Part shown: positions 1-4,990 of the stretch, piece by piece
Numbering within the stretch: position 1 is the stretch's first letter
Layout: every line of letters begins with the position of its first letter
Assembly: GCA_900555435.1 (NCBI GenBank)
Contig: USLH01000149.1
Coordinates: 1-5,194 of the forward strand
Source: an uncultured Oscillospiraceae bacterium
GTDB taxonomy: Bacteria; Bacillota; Clostridia; Oscillospirales; Ruminococcaceae
Length of the DNA: 5,194 nucleotides
Direction: 5' to 3'
The notes under the pieces: model-generated
Databases searched by the model: none
Told to the model about the DNA's origin: nothing
Seen by the model: the letters and a program-made list of their open reading frames with translations, nothing else
Translations under genes and position numbers: made by a program

Positions 1-203
1 TTGTCACGCCAGTGGCACAGCTGGGCAGCTATGTGCGGAACGGATAAACGCTGAAGGCATCTAAGCGTGAAGCCGGCCTTAAGATAAGATATCCCACTGA
101 GTAATCAGGTAAGACCCCTTGAAGACTACAAGGTTGATAGGCTCAGAGTGGAAGCGCCGTGAGGCGTGTAGCTTGCGAGTACTAATCGGTCGAGGGCTTG
201 ACC
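1..203 (+). rRNA. 23S ribosomal RNA, 3' end (partial)
   Basis: This is the last ~200 nt of the large-subunit rRNA; the rest lies upstream of the window. The conserved tail is visible: GAAGGCATCTAAGCGTGAAG, then GTAAGACCCCTTGAAGACTA, AGGTTGATAGGCTCAGAGTG, and the final CTAATCGGTCGAGGGCTTGACC block (about 182-203). In bacteria this last segment pairs with the 5' end of 23S to form the terminal helix, so the mature end is placed at the ACC at 201-203; an error of a few bases is possible. The wording of the tail is of the Firmicutes type. A 5S gene follows about 60 nt downstream, as expected for an rrn operon. Confidence 0.97.
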
Positions 204-242
204 ATAAAGGTCATGGTTCATCTCTCAGGTTTCTTTGTTCAA

Positions 243-264
243 TTTTGAGGATCCTGTCCTCAAA

Positions 265-265
<1 letters not shown>
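243..265 (+). other. 23S-5S spacer hairpin
   Basis: A perfect 9-bp stem (TTTTGAGGA at 243-251 and TCCTCAAAA at 257-265) encloses a 5-nt loop. It abuts the 5' end of the 5S gene. Its position between two mature rRNAs suggests an rRNA-processing signal rather than a terminator, since no U-tract follows it and transcription must continue into 5S. The processing role is inferred. Confidence 0.6.
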
Positions 266-380
<115 letters not shown>

Positions 381-390
381 ACAAACAGTC

Positions 391-417
391 AGAAAGCTCG
401 TTTTATACGGGCTTTTT
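391..417 (+). other. Hairpin with short T-run between 5S and tRNA-Asn
   Basis: AAAGCTCG (393-400) pairs with CGGGCTTT (408-415), with one G-U pair and a 7-nt loop. The right arm runs into TTTTT at 413-417. It could act as a weak intrinsic terminator that lowers tRNA output relative to rRNA, or as a processing stem for the 5S 3' side. The T-run is short and followed by GAC, so full termination is unlikely. Confidence 0.45.
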
Positions 418-460
418 GACGTATATTCCTCCGAAAGCAAGCGGAGCTTGATTTGGGCTC

Positions 461-492
461 GAGCTAAGGAGGAAGATATTCCTCCTTAGCTC
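461..492 (+). repeat. 14-bp perfect inverted repeat spanning the tRNA-Asn 5' end
   Basis: GAGCTAAGGAGGAA (461-474) and TTCCTCCTTAGCTC (479-492) are exact reverse complements separated by GATA. The right arm contains the first bases of tRNA-Asn: the whole 5' acceptor strand and the first half of the D-stem. In the precursor this leader hairpin would compete with the cloverleaf. It may mark the 5' end for processing or be the trace of a small inverted duplication of the tRNA start. Confidence 0.85.
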
Positions 493-555
493 AGTCGGTA
501 GAGCGTTCGGCTGTTAACCGAAATGTCGTTGGTTCGAGTCCAACAGGGGGAGCCA
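480..555 (+). tRNA. tRNA-Asn (anticodon GUU)
   Basis: A 76-nt cloverleaf can be drawn in full. The acceptor TCCTCCT pairs with AGGGGGA (one G-U), followed by discriminator G and an encoded CCA at 553-555. The D-stem is GCTC/GAGC, the anticodon stem TTCGG/CCGAA with loop CTGTTAA, giving anticodon GTT, and the T-arm is GTTGG-TTCGAGT-CCAAC. A GUU anticodon and G at position 73 both fit tRNA-Asn. It lies about 100 nt downstream of 5S on the same strand and is followed at once by a strong terminator, so it is probably the last gene of the rrn operon. Confidence 0.97.
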
Positions 556-559
556 AGCT

Positions 560-590
560 GATCCCGTCACATTGTGGCGGGATCTTTTTT
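560..590 (+). terminator. Intrinsic terminator of the rRNA/tRNA operon
   Basis: GATCCCGTCAC (560-570) pairs with GTGGCGGGATC (574-584), 11 bp with one G-U pair and a 3-nt ATT loop. It is followed directly by six T residues (585-590). This is a textbook Rho-independent terminator starting 5 nt after the tRNA CCA end. Confidence 0.95.
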
Positions 591-616
591 GTTGTCCTTT
601 TTGGGGAAGATAGAGG

Positions 617-652
617 AAAGGCCGGCATTGCTTGCGCTCTGCCGGCCTTTTT
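617..652. terminator. Hairpin terminator between convergent rrn operon and thrS remnant
   Basis: AAAGGCCGGCA (617-627) and TGCCGGCCTTT (640-650) are exact complements with a 12-nt loop. On the + strand the stem ends in five T (648-652), making a back-up stop for the rRNA operon. Read on the minus strand it ends in only TTTCC, and it begins 17 nt past the thrS stop codon, so it probably also ends that transcript, less efficiently. Confidence 0.75.
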
Positions 653-668
653 AAATGCTTTTTGGGGG

Positions 669-1088
669 TCAGTCTTTGGCGAAGGTCTTGACTTTTTCGG
701 TCAGCAGGGCGCTGAAGGCCTCCAGAGACATGGCGCCTAAATCCTCGCCGGTGCGGGTCCGGACGGAGACGGTGCCCGCTTCCATATCCCGGTCGCCGAC
801 CACCAGCATATATGGGATCTTTTCCAGCGTGGCTTCCCGGATCTTCTTGCCAACCTTTTCGTTGCGGGCGTCGACTTCCACACGGAAGCCCTGGCTCCGG
901 AGGATTTCCGCCTGCTTCTGGCAGTAATCCGCAGCCCGGTCGGTAATGGGCAGGAACCGCACCTGCTCCGGCATCATCCAGGTGGGCAGCGCCCCGGCGT
1001 ACTCCTCGATGAGGTAGGCAAGCGTCCGCTCATAGCAGCCCAGAGAGGTCCGATGGATGATGTAGGGCAGGGCTTTTTCGCCATTTTT
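669..1088 (-). pseudogene. thrS: Threonyl-tRNA synthetase, C-terminal remnant
   Basis: This is the 3' end of thrS, whose product charges tRNA-Thr with threonine in the cytoplasm. About 139 codons remain of a protein usually near 580-650 residues. They cover the KNGEK stretch, the IIHRTSLGCYERTL segment (class II motif 3, with the ATP-contacting Arg and the His that is the third active-site zinc ligand in E. coli ThrS), then AYLIEEYAGALP and the anticodon-binding domain (FLPITDRAADY, GFRVEVDARNEKVGKKIREA, KIPYMLVVGDRD), ending at TGA 671-669. The TGS, editing, motif 1 and motif 2 regions are absent. Upstream of about 1088 the reading frame continues only through Ser-His-Asn to an in-frame TGA (1100-1098), with no ThrS similarity. 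A 102-codon ORF beginning at Met 977 exists but cuts into the conserved block, so it is not a real start. The remaining frame is intact, so the loss is recent or the junction is an assembly artefact. The remnant cannot make a functional synthetase. Confidence 0.9.
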
Positions 1089-1314
1089 GCTGTGGTTTCA
1101 CTGAGGCAGCTGCCGAAGTGTATAAGCGTCTTTTTTGGAAAGTCAGTTTGAGAATGCAGGTGTTTCAGCTGCTCAGGCAATTCTTCGAATCCAATTCCTG
1201 TTTTGAAGAATGCAGAAATTGGATATTGGAGCTATGCGAATCATGGCAACTGAACTTACGCAAGGTGTTGGAATACAGGTGTTTTAATATGAAGGACACA
1301 GCGGATGATTCCGG

Positions 1315-1408
1315 TAGCCGATAAAACGATGCAAGCGGGTCTTGCGAGAGAGAAAACGGGATTTTTAAGCGTCCTATAGCCGATGAAAAACGGGTGCGGG
1401 AGAGAAAA
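1315..1408 (+). repeat. Imperfect direct repeat, two copies
   Basis: Copy 1 (1315-1356) and copy 2 (1377-1408) both start TAGCCGAT, contain GGGT and GCG in the middle, and end GAGAGAAAA. Copy 2 is shorter by about 10 nt, mainly missing the region that in copy 1 forms a small GCAAG/CTTGC stem (1331-1345). They are separated by 20 nt. This could be a degenerate tandem duplication or paired binding sites; no function is known. Confidence 0.55.
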
Positions 1409-1469
1409 ATGCCTGGGAAGGTGGAGCGGAAACGGAGAAAACTGCCTTTTTGCGAAATGCAAGCGCTGC

Positions 1470-1523
1470 TTGACAAAATTCAAAACGGATTATATTGCTT
1501 GCGGGGGCAAATCATGGTAGAAT
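1470..1523 (+). promoter_or_regulatory. Overlapping promoters of the HTH membrane regulator gene
   Basis: Two overlapping sigma-A-type promoters can be drawn. The better spaced one has TTGCTT (1495-1500), 17 bp, then TAGAAT (1518-1523), with TGG directly before the -10, giving an extended TGn element. Just upstream is TTGACA (1470-1475) with TATATT at 1491-1496, a consensus -35 but only 15 bp spacing. The start codon lies 30 nt after the second -10, leaving a short leader with AGAGGA (1539-1544) as ribosome binding site. Confidence 0.6.
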
Positions 1524-1553
1524 ACTTACAAATCTTTCAGAGGAAGTGGCGCA

Positions 1554-2693
1554 ATGCTGTCGGATCAGATTCGGAAGTATCGGAAGGAAAAGGGCCTGTC
1601 GCAGGATGAACTGGCCGAGAAGCTCGGCGTTTCCAGACAAAGCATCAGCCTTTGGGAAAACGGGCAAACTCAGCCTACCATAGAGAATATTCTCGCATTA
1701 GCAAGGATCTTTAACGTTTCTACGGATGCCATTTTAGGCAACACCGAGGAGGTAAAAAGTCAGGCGGAAGAGGCCGCCACGGAAGAGGTTGTCTTGGGAG
1801 CATCCGAGGGGAAAAGGAGAAGCGGGATGTGGATCATCATTGCCGGAGTGGCTACGGTCGTCATTTTGGTCGGGGCGGTGCTGCTTTGGATGGAGATCGG
1901 AAAACGGCGCTCAGGAGCCCCGGTCGAGAGCAGCATGACCGGTCTGGCGGCGCAATCCGAACTTGCAGCGGAGCAATCAGAGTTTTCACAGGAGGAGATG
2001 CCTTCCCAGAATGCGGAAGCAGGATCGAGCTTCAGTGAAGCGGACGGGAAAGAGGAAGAAAGCAGCGGGGTACAGCCGGAAAATTCGCAAGAGGAAGAGC
2101 CGTCAAATCGATCTGAACCGGCGGAGGATCCGAAAAGCTCCGGCGGCATCGAAGAAGGGAGCGCCGTTTCTTCCGAAGCGGCTTTATCGCAAGCAACGGA
2201 ACCCTTCGATTTGTTTACTTATTGTAAGGATTTCGCGATTGAGAAAGGTGTATTAAACGGGGACTATTGTATGTATCAGCAGCCTGCTGCGCAATATGGC
2301 GGATATGAGGGGGAGTATTTTTCGATTTCCTATTGGGGCGACAGCGATATGGTGGAGTTTTGCCTGCACTGTCCTTTAAGCGAGACGATCAGTATCAATT
2401 TTTATCTTCGCCTGAGAGGGAAATACGGCCAGAAATATGAGTACCTCTCTTCCCGGTACTATCGGGATACCGGAGAGAGTCTGCGGAGCGCCATGGGATA
2501 CATTGACCCGGCTGTTTTTTCGGACGCTTACCCTTTAAGCTGCGACGAATATGTGGGCAGTCCGGACGGGCAGGACGATTTTATGGAAGAAAGCAGGGTC
2601 GGTATCTGCGATCTGATCCATTGTTTAAAAAAATTTGTGGAAGTGGAGAAGATGGAATGCGGGTTTTCTGCCTTTGAATTCGTGAATTTTTGA
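1554..2693 (+). CDS. Transmembrane XRE-family regulator with extracellular domain
   Basis: A 379-residue protein in three parts. Residues 4-60 are a Cro/C1-type helix-turn-helix (IRKYRKEKGLSQDELAEKLG, then VSRQSISLWENGQTQP), a sequence-specific DNA-binding domain. Residues 92-114 form one hydrophobic helix after a basic KRRSG, so by the positive-inside rule the HTH is cytoplasmic. Residues 118-215 are a low-complexity Ser/Glu/Gln/Pro tether. Residues 216-379 look like a folded outer domain rich in aromatic residues, with eight Cys (224, 239, 270, 273, 330, 352, 357, 369) that could form disulfides. This layout resembles RodZ and other clostridial HTH membrane proteins, but the outer domain is not one I can name. 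The ATG at 1554 is preceded 9 nt away by AGAGGA and starts exactly at the HTH. Likely role: a one-component sensor linking an envelope signal to transcription (inferred). It sits upstream of a lipoprotein gene with a similar promoter, but separate transcription is likely. Confidence 0.88.
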   Translation: MLSDQIRKYRKEKGLSQDELAEKLGVSRQSISLWENGQTQPTIENILALARIFNVSTDAILGNTEEVKSQAEEAATEEVVLGASEGKRRSGMWIIIAGVATVVILVGAVLLWMEIGKRRSGAPVESSMTGLAAQSELAAEQSEFSQEEMPSQNAEAGSSFSEADGKEEESSGVQPENSQEEEPSNRSEPAEDPKSSGGIEEGSAVSSEAALSQATEPFDLFTYCKDFAIEKGVLNGDYCMYQQPAAQYGGYEGEYFSISYWGDSDMVEFCLHCPLSETISINFYLRLRGKYGQKYEYLSSRYYRDTGESLRSAMGYIDPAVFSDAYPLSCDEYVGSPDGQDDFMEESRVGICDLIHCLKKFVEVEKMECGFSAFEFVNF

Positions 2694-2710
2694 TCGGCTT
2701 GGAAAGCCGA
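2694..2710 (+). other. Hairpin directly after the HTH gene stop codon
   Basis: TCGGCTT (2694-2700) and AAGCCGA (2704-2710) form a perfect 7-bp stem with a GGA triloop, starting at the base after TGA. No T-run follows, so it is not a terminator. It may protect the mRNA 3' end or be part of the structured region that follows. Confidence 0.5.
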
Positions 2711-2713
2711 AAT

Positions 2714-2758
2714 AAGAGCAAGGAGTCGGGGTGTGCAGGGAGCATTCCGGCTCTTTTT
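2714..2758 (+). terminator. Probable intrinsic terminator after the HTH gene
   Basis: AAGAGC (2714-2719) pairs with GCTCTT (2750-2755); an inner GGAGT/ATTCC helix (2722-2726 with 2744-2748, one G-U) extends the stem across a small internal loop. The right arm runs into TTTTT (2754-2758). The stem is interrupted, so strength is uncertain, but position and T-run fit a Rho-independent terminator. Confidence 0.5.
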
Positions 2759-2776
2759 GATTGAAAAGAGCCGGAA
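2745..2776 (+). repeat. 13-bp perfect inverted repeat overlapping the terminator
   Basis: TTCCGGCTCTTTT (2745-2757) and AAAAGAGCCGGAA (2764-2776) are exact complements with a 6-nt loop. The left arm is the same segment used as the right arm of the terminator stem at 2714-2758, so the two structures exclude each other. No T-run follows this hairpin, so it could act as an anti-terminator-like fold or as a 3' stability element. Confidence 0.75.
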
Positions 2777-2810
2777 AACAAGTGTTAACGAAAAATTTCC
2801 GCAAGGATGG

Positions 2811-2839
2811 TTGCTTTTCCGGGAGGAATGTGGTAGGAT
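2811..2839 (+). promoter_or_regulatory. Promoter of the lipoprotein gene
   Basis: TTGCTT (2811-2816), 17 bp, TAGGAT (2834-2839), with TGG directly before the -10 (extended TGn element). It closely resembles the promoter of the preceding HTH gene (TTGCTT, 17 bp, TGG-TAGAAT). A 7-bp inverted repeat, TCCGGGA (2818-2824) and TCCCGGA (2849-2855), brackets the -10 and could be an operator or a leader hairpin. The start codon follows 31 nt later, with AAGGAAGGA (2858-2866) as ribosome binding site. Confidence 0.6.
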
Positions 2840-2870
2840 AAGGAAAAATCCCGGATAAAGGAAGGAACCT

Positions 2871-3977
2871 ATGAAAGGACGTTGGCTGGCCGGCTTGACG
2901 GCACTTTTATTGGCGGCAGCATTCAGCAGCTGCGGAGATCATACAGGCGTTTCCTCTGCACAGAACCCGGAATCCCGGGAAGAGAGCCGTGCGGTTTCCG
3001 AGCCGCTGCAGGAGGAAAGTGGGAAAGGTGAAGAAAGCTCTGAAGAGGAGAGTCTCCCGGAAGAGTCCTCGGAGGAAAGCAGCCTTCCGGAGGAGATGTT
3101 TTTGCCGGAACGGGAGCTGACGGATATAACCGACGCTTTTCTGGAGCCGGGGGACGTTCCGTATGCCATCCGTTTTACGGGGGAGCGGACGCTTTCCGTG
3201 GAATGCAGCGTTGGGGATGACGTGGGCGTGCGGTTCTTCTCACTGGACACCGGCAGTCGGCTGGAGGATGAGACGGGAAGCACAGGGATTGCTGTCCCCA
3301 ACTCCTACGACCGGCAGGAGCCGTTGGAGGACGGGCGGATCGCTTACATCACCGAGGATCTGACCCGGGTGGGCGTGAAAAACGCCGACGGGAGCGGCAA
3401 TCGGGTGCTGATGGACGCTTCCGAGATGGAGGGCGTGGACGGCTTCTGGGTGATCCTTGCCCGGAACGGGATGGCGGGGATCAGCGGGAACACGATGAAT
3501 TATGATCCCACCAGCTACTGCCTGAATCTGGAGACCGGGGCGGTCACGCCGCTGAATGCGGGAGTGACCCTGATCCCCCAGAGCATCGAGGGAAACCGGC
3601 TGCTGTTCGTGCAGGACTATGTGTTTTCGACCCCTGCGGACGACCTTTTATATGTCTGCGACAAAGAAACGGAGCAGGTGACGACGATCCATGCGGGGAC
3701 TACCCTGGGCTGCACCCGGGCGGCACTGAGCAGCGGCGGGGACTATGCGGTAGCCCTGACGGAGGAGGACGAGGAGGAGAACATCCGGTGCTTCTCCGTG
3801 TTCGATGTGGCCACGGGAGAGAGGGTCAACCGGGCGGTGATCCGGGATCTTTCCGGGATCCCGGTGGAGAACGCAGGCTTTGCCCTCAGCCCGGATGGGA
3901 CGGTGCTGGCGGTGATTTACTACCGGTACCCCGGGGACTACACCCATTGCGGGATCGCCTTGTATCGAATGAGTTAA
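2871..3977 (+). CDS. Lipoprotein with Ser/Glu tether and TolB/WD40-like repeat domain
   Basis: A 368-residue secreted lipoprotein. The start carries a signal peptide (MKGRW, then hydrophobic LAGLTALLLAAAF) ending in the lipobox-like FSSC; Cys21 would be lipidated and hold the protein on the outer face of the membrane. Residues 22-78 are a Ser/Glu/Pro tether that includes a tandem 10-residue repeat (SSEEESLPEE and SSEESSLPEE, residues 56-75). Residues 80-368 show beta-rich repeats of the type found in TolB-like or WD40-like propellers: DGRIAYITEDLTRVGVKNAD, EGNRLLFVQDY, SSGGDYAVALTEED, FSVFDVATGERV and LSPDGTVLAVIYY. No catalytic motif is visible, so a binding or scaffold role is more likely than an enzyme. 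The ATG at 2871 has AAGGAAGGA 4 nt upstream and directly starts the signal peptide. Base composition is visibly more GC-rich than the HTH gene before it. Function unknown; a partner of the upstream membrane regulator is possible. Confidence 0.85.
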   Translation: MKGRWLAGLTALLLAAAFSSCGDHTGVSSAQNPESREESRAVSEPLQEESGKGEESSEEESLPEESSEESSLPEEMFLPERELTDITDAFLEPGDVPYAIRFTGERTLSVECSVGDDVGVRFFSLDTGSRLEDETGSTGIAVPNSYDRQEPLEDGRIAYITEDLTRVGVKNADGSGNRVLMDASEMEGVDGFWVILARNGMAGISGNTMNYDPTSYCLNLETGAVTPLNAGVTLIPQSIEGNRLLFVQDYVFSTPADDLLYVCDKETEQVTTIHAGTTLGCTRAALSSGGDYAVALTEEDEEENIRCFSVFDVATGERVNRAVIRDLSGIPVENAGFALSPDGTVLAVIYYRYPGDYTHCGIALYRMS

Positions 3978-4017
3978 AAAACCGGCGTTTGCGGATTTTT
4001 CTGCAAGCGCCGGTTTT
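3978..4017. terminator. Bidirectional hairpin terminator after the lipoprotein gene
   Basis: AAAACCGGCGTTTGC (3978-3992) pairs with GCAAGCGCCGGTTTT (4003-4017), 15 bp with one G-U pair and a 10-nt loop, starting at the base after the stop codon. On the + strand it ends in TTTT; on the minus strand the stem is followed by six T. It therefore serves the lipoprotein gene and can back up the convergent gene. Confidence 0.85.
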
Positions 4018-4027
4018 GCGATTTCTG

Positions 4028-4093
4028 AAAAAAAGCCCTCCTTTGATGGGATCCGTGTCGGCTTTTCGACTGTGCGAACCATCAAGGGAGGGC
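4028..4093 (-). terminator. Terminator of the SpoIIQ-like gene
   Basis: GCCCTCCTTTGATGG (4035-4049) pairs with CCATCAAGGGAGGGC (4079-4093), 15 bp with one G-U pair. On the minus strand the stem is followed by seven T (A-run 4028-4034 on +), a strong intrinsic terminator 50 nt past the stop codon. The loop is unusually long, 29 nt, and may itself form a short GTCG/CGAC hairpin. Confidence 0.88.
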
Positions 4094-4142
4094 ATTTTCA
4101 TGGGCGGCCAGGGGAATTTTTAAGCGGGAAGGTCTGCAGGGG

Positions 4143-4889
4143 TCAGCCTGTTACGATCCGGGACATGGGGTCGATCCACTGGCTGTCCTGCTTCATGGCA
4201 AGGTGCAGGTGGCTTTCTTCGGAGGATTCAATCAGGCCGGAGGCACCCACGGAGCCTAAGACATCGCCCATTTTTACTTCCTGCCCTTTTTTGACCTTTA
4301 CGTCGGAAGAAAGGCCACAGTAGAGGACGGTGATGCCGTCGGGGTATTCGGCTTCGATGGTGATGCCCCACTGGGCGTCCTCCCGGATGTCCAGAATTTT
4401 TCCGTCGTTCACGGATTTGACGGGAGTGCCTTCGGCGGCTTTGATGTCAATGCCGTCGTGGGTCCGCCATTCTTTCAGGGTCTTGGACTTGACCAGCTCG
4501 CCGTTGCTGTAGGGGTTTAAAATGTCACCGGTCACCGGGATCATGAAAGCGCCGGGGTCTTTCTGCACATTTTGCGAAGGCTTAACGGTGGGTACGGAGC
4601 TTTCCGGATGGGAGGAAGGCTCCTCTTTCGAGAGGGACGAGGATTCCGGAGTGACAGTAGGAGTGTCCTTGGGGACGCCGGTGGAAGGCTTGGTGACGGA
4701 GCTGGTCTCCGGGATAGACCAGCTGGTGGTGTTCTCCAGCGTATTGGGCTGGGAGGATTCAGGCTGAGGGGAGCGGTTCAGGCGGGAGAGGGTGAGGTAG
4801 GTCACGGTTCCGACTGCTGCTACGCTGAGGGCAAGGGCAATGTAGAAGCCCTTGCCGTTCCTGGATCTTCCGGAGGTGAATTTTTTCAT
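4143..4889 (-). CDS. spoIIQ: SpoIIQ-like M23/LytM peptidase-fold protein
   Basis: A 248-residue membrane-anchored protein of the peptidase M23 (LytM) family, closest in style to clostridial SpoIIQ. Residues 1-13 are basic and cytoplasmic, 14-34 form one TM helix, 38-112 are a Ser/Thr/Pro tether, and 116-248 are the LytM domain. The four zinc-site residues are present: H144 and D148 in HDGIDI, H227 and H229 in HLHL. Other family marks are KAAEGTPVKSVNDGKI, the YCGLSSDVKVKKGQEVKMGD block and the PM end. In B. subtilis SpoIIQ one zinc ligand is lost, while clostridial forms such as that of C. difficile keep the site; this one follows the clostridial pattern. SpoIIQ sits in the forespore membrane and binds SpoIIIAH during engulfment. 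The ATG at 4889 was chosen because it begins the basic-TM start and has AGAAAGG 11 nt upstream; the frame is open further to 5084, but those residues look non-coding. A forespore-type promoter lies upstream. The gene seems monocistronic and convergent with the lipoprotein gene. Confidence 0.88.
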   Translation of the reverse strand: MKKFTSGRSRNGKGFYIALALSVAAVGTVTYLTLSRLNRSPQPESSQPNTLENTTSWSIPETSSVTKPSTGVPKDTPTVTPESSSLSKEEPSSHPESSVPTVKPSQNVQKDPGAFMIPVTGDILNPYSNGELVKSKTLKEWRTHDGIDIKAAEGTPVKSVNDGKILDIREDAQWGITIEAEYPDGITVLYCGLSSDVKVKKGQEVKMGDVLGSVGASGLIESSEESHLHLAMKQDSQWIDPMSRIVTG

Positions 4890-4961
4890 TTTGTACCATA
4901 CCTTTCTTTTTAAAGCATTCCGGGCGGAAACGCCGGATCGGATTCGGGAAAATGGGAAAGT

Positions 4962-4988
4962 TTCGGAATGGCCGGATGGGATTCCGAA
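4962..4988. repeat. Inverted repeat at the expected SpoIIQ transcription start
   Basis: TTCGGAAT (4962-4969) and ATTCCGAA (4981-4988) are exact complements with an 11-nt spacer. On the minus strand they lie just downstream of the putative -10 (4991-5000), covering the expected start site. This could be an operator for a regulator of forespore genes or a stem at the very 5' end of the mRNA. Confidence 0.6.
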
Positions 4989-4990
4989 TA

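Larger units (their letters stand above)
1089..1553. other. 465-bp region with no recognisable gene, between thrS junction and HTH gene
   Basis: No reading frame here looks convincingly coding on either strand. The stretch is richer in A and T than the thrS fragment on its left. What can be seen: a palindrome GGCAGCTGCC at 1105-1114; interlocked inverted repeats at 1180-1224; an imperfect direct repeat (1315-1356 and 1377-1408); and the promoter of the downstream gene at 1470-1523. One + strand frame is open from the junction to TAA at 1322-1324 (about 77 codons) with no recognised similarity and no good ribosome binding site. No insertion-sequence ends or transposase could be identified. Confidence 0.6.

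Noticed and set aside
480..660. Integration (att) site at the tRNA-Asn 3' end
   Set aside because: No repeat of the tRNA 3' end was noticed elsewhere in the window and no integrase gene is present.
974..1180. Minus-strand ORF of 68 codons overlapping the thrS remnant
   Set aside because: It runs out of frame with the clear ThrS translation over most of its length and has no recognisable content.
1165..1483. Two overlapping minus-strand ORFs between thrS and the HTH gene
   Set aside because: Ser/Phe/Leu-rich translations without domain features, no ribosome binding site, and they overlap the promoter region of the HTH gene.
1089..1553. Insertion sequence or mobile element filling the gap after thrS
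   Set aside because: No transposase, terminal inverted repeats or target-site duplication could be identified at the junction.
1760..2149. Minus-strand ORF of 129 codons
   Set aside because: It is antisense to the HTH/TM/tether part of the regulator; its Ser/Ala content mirrors the low-complexity tether.
2939..3301. Minus-strand ORF of 120 codons, Ser-rich
   Set aside because: Antisense shadow of the Glu/Ser tether of the lipoprotein gene.
3648..4085. Minus-strand ORF of 145 codons
   Set aside because: Antisense to the lipoprotein C-terminus and crossing two terminators; no domain features.
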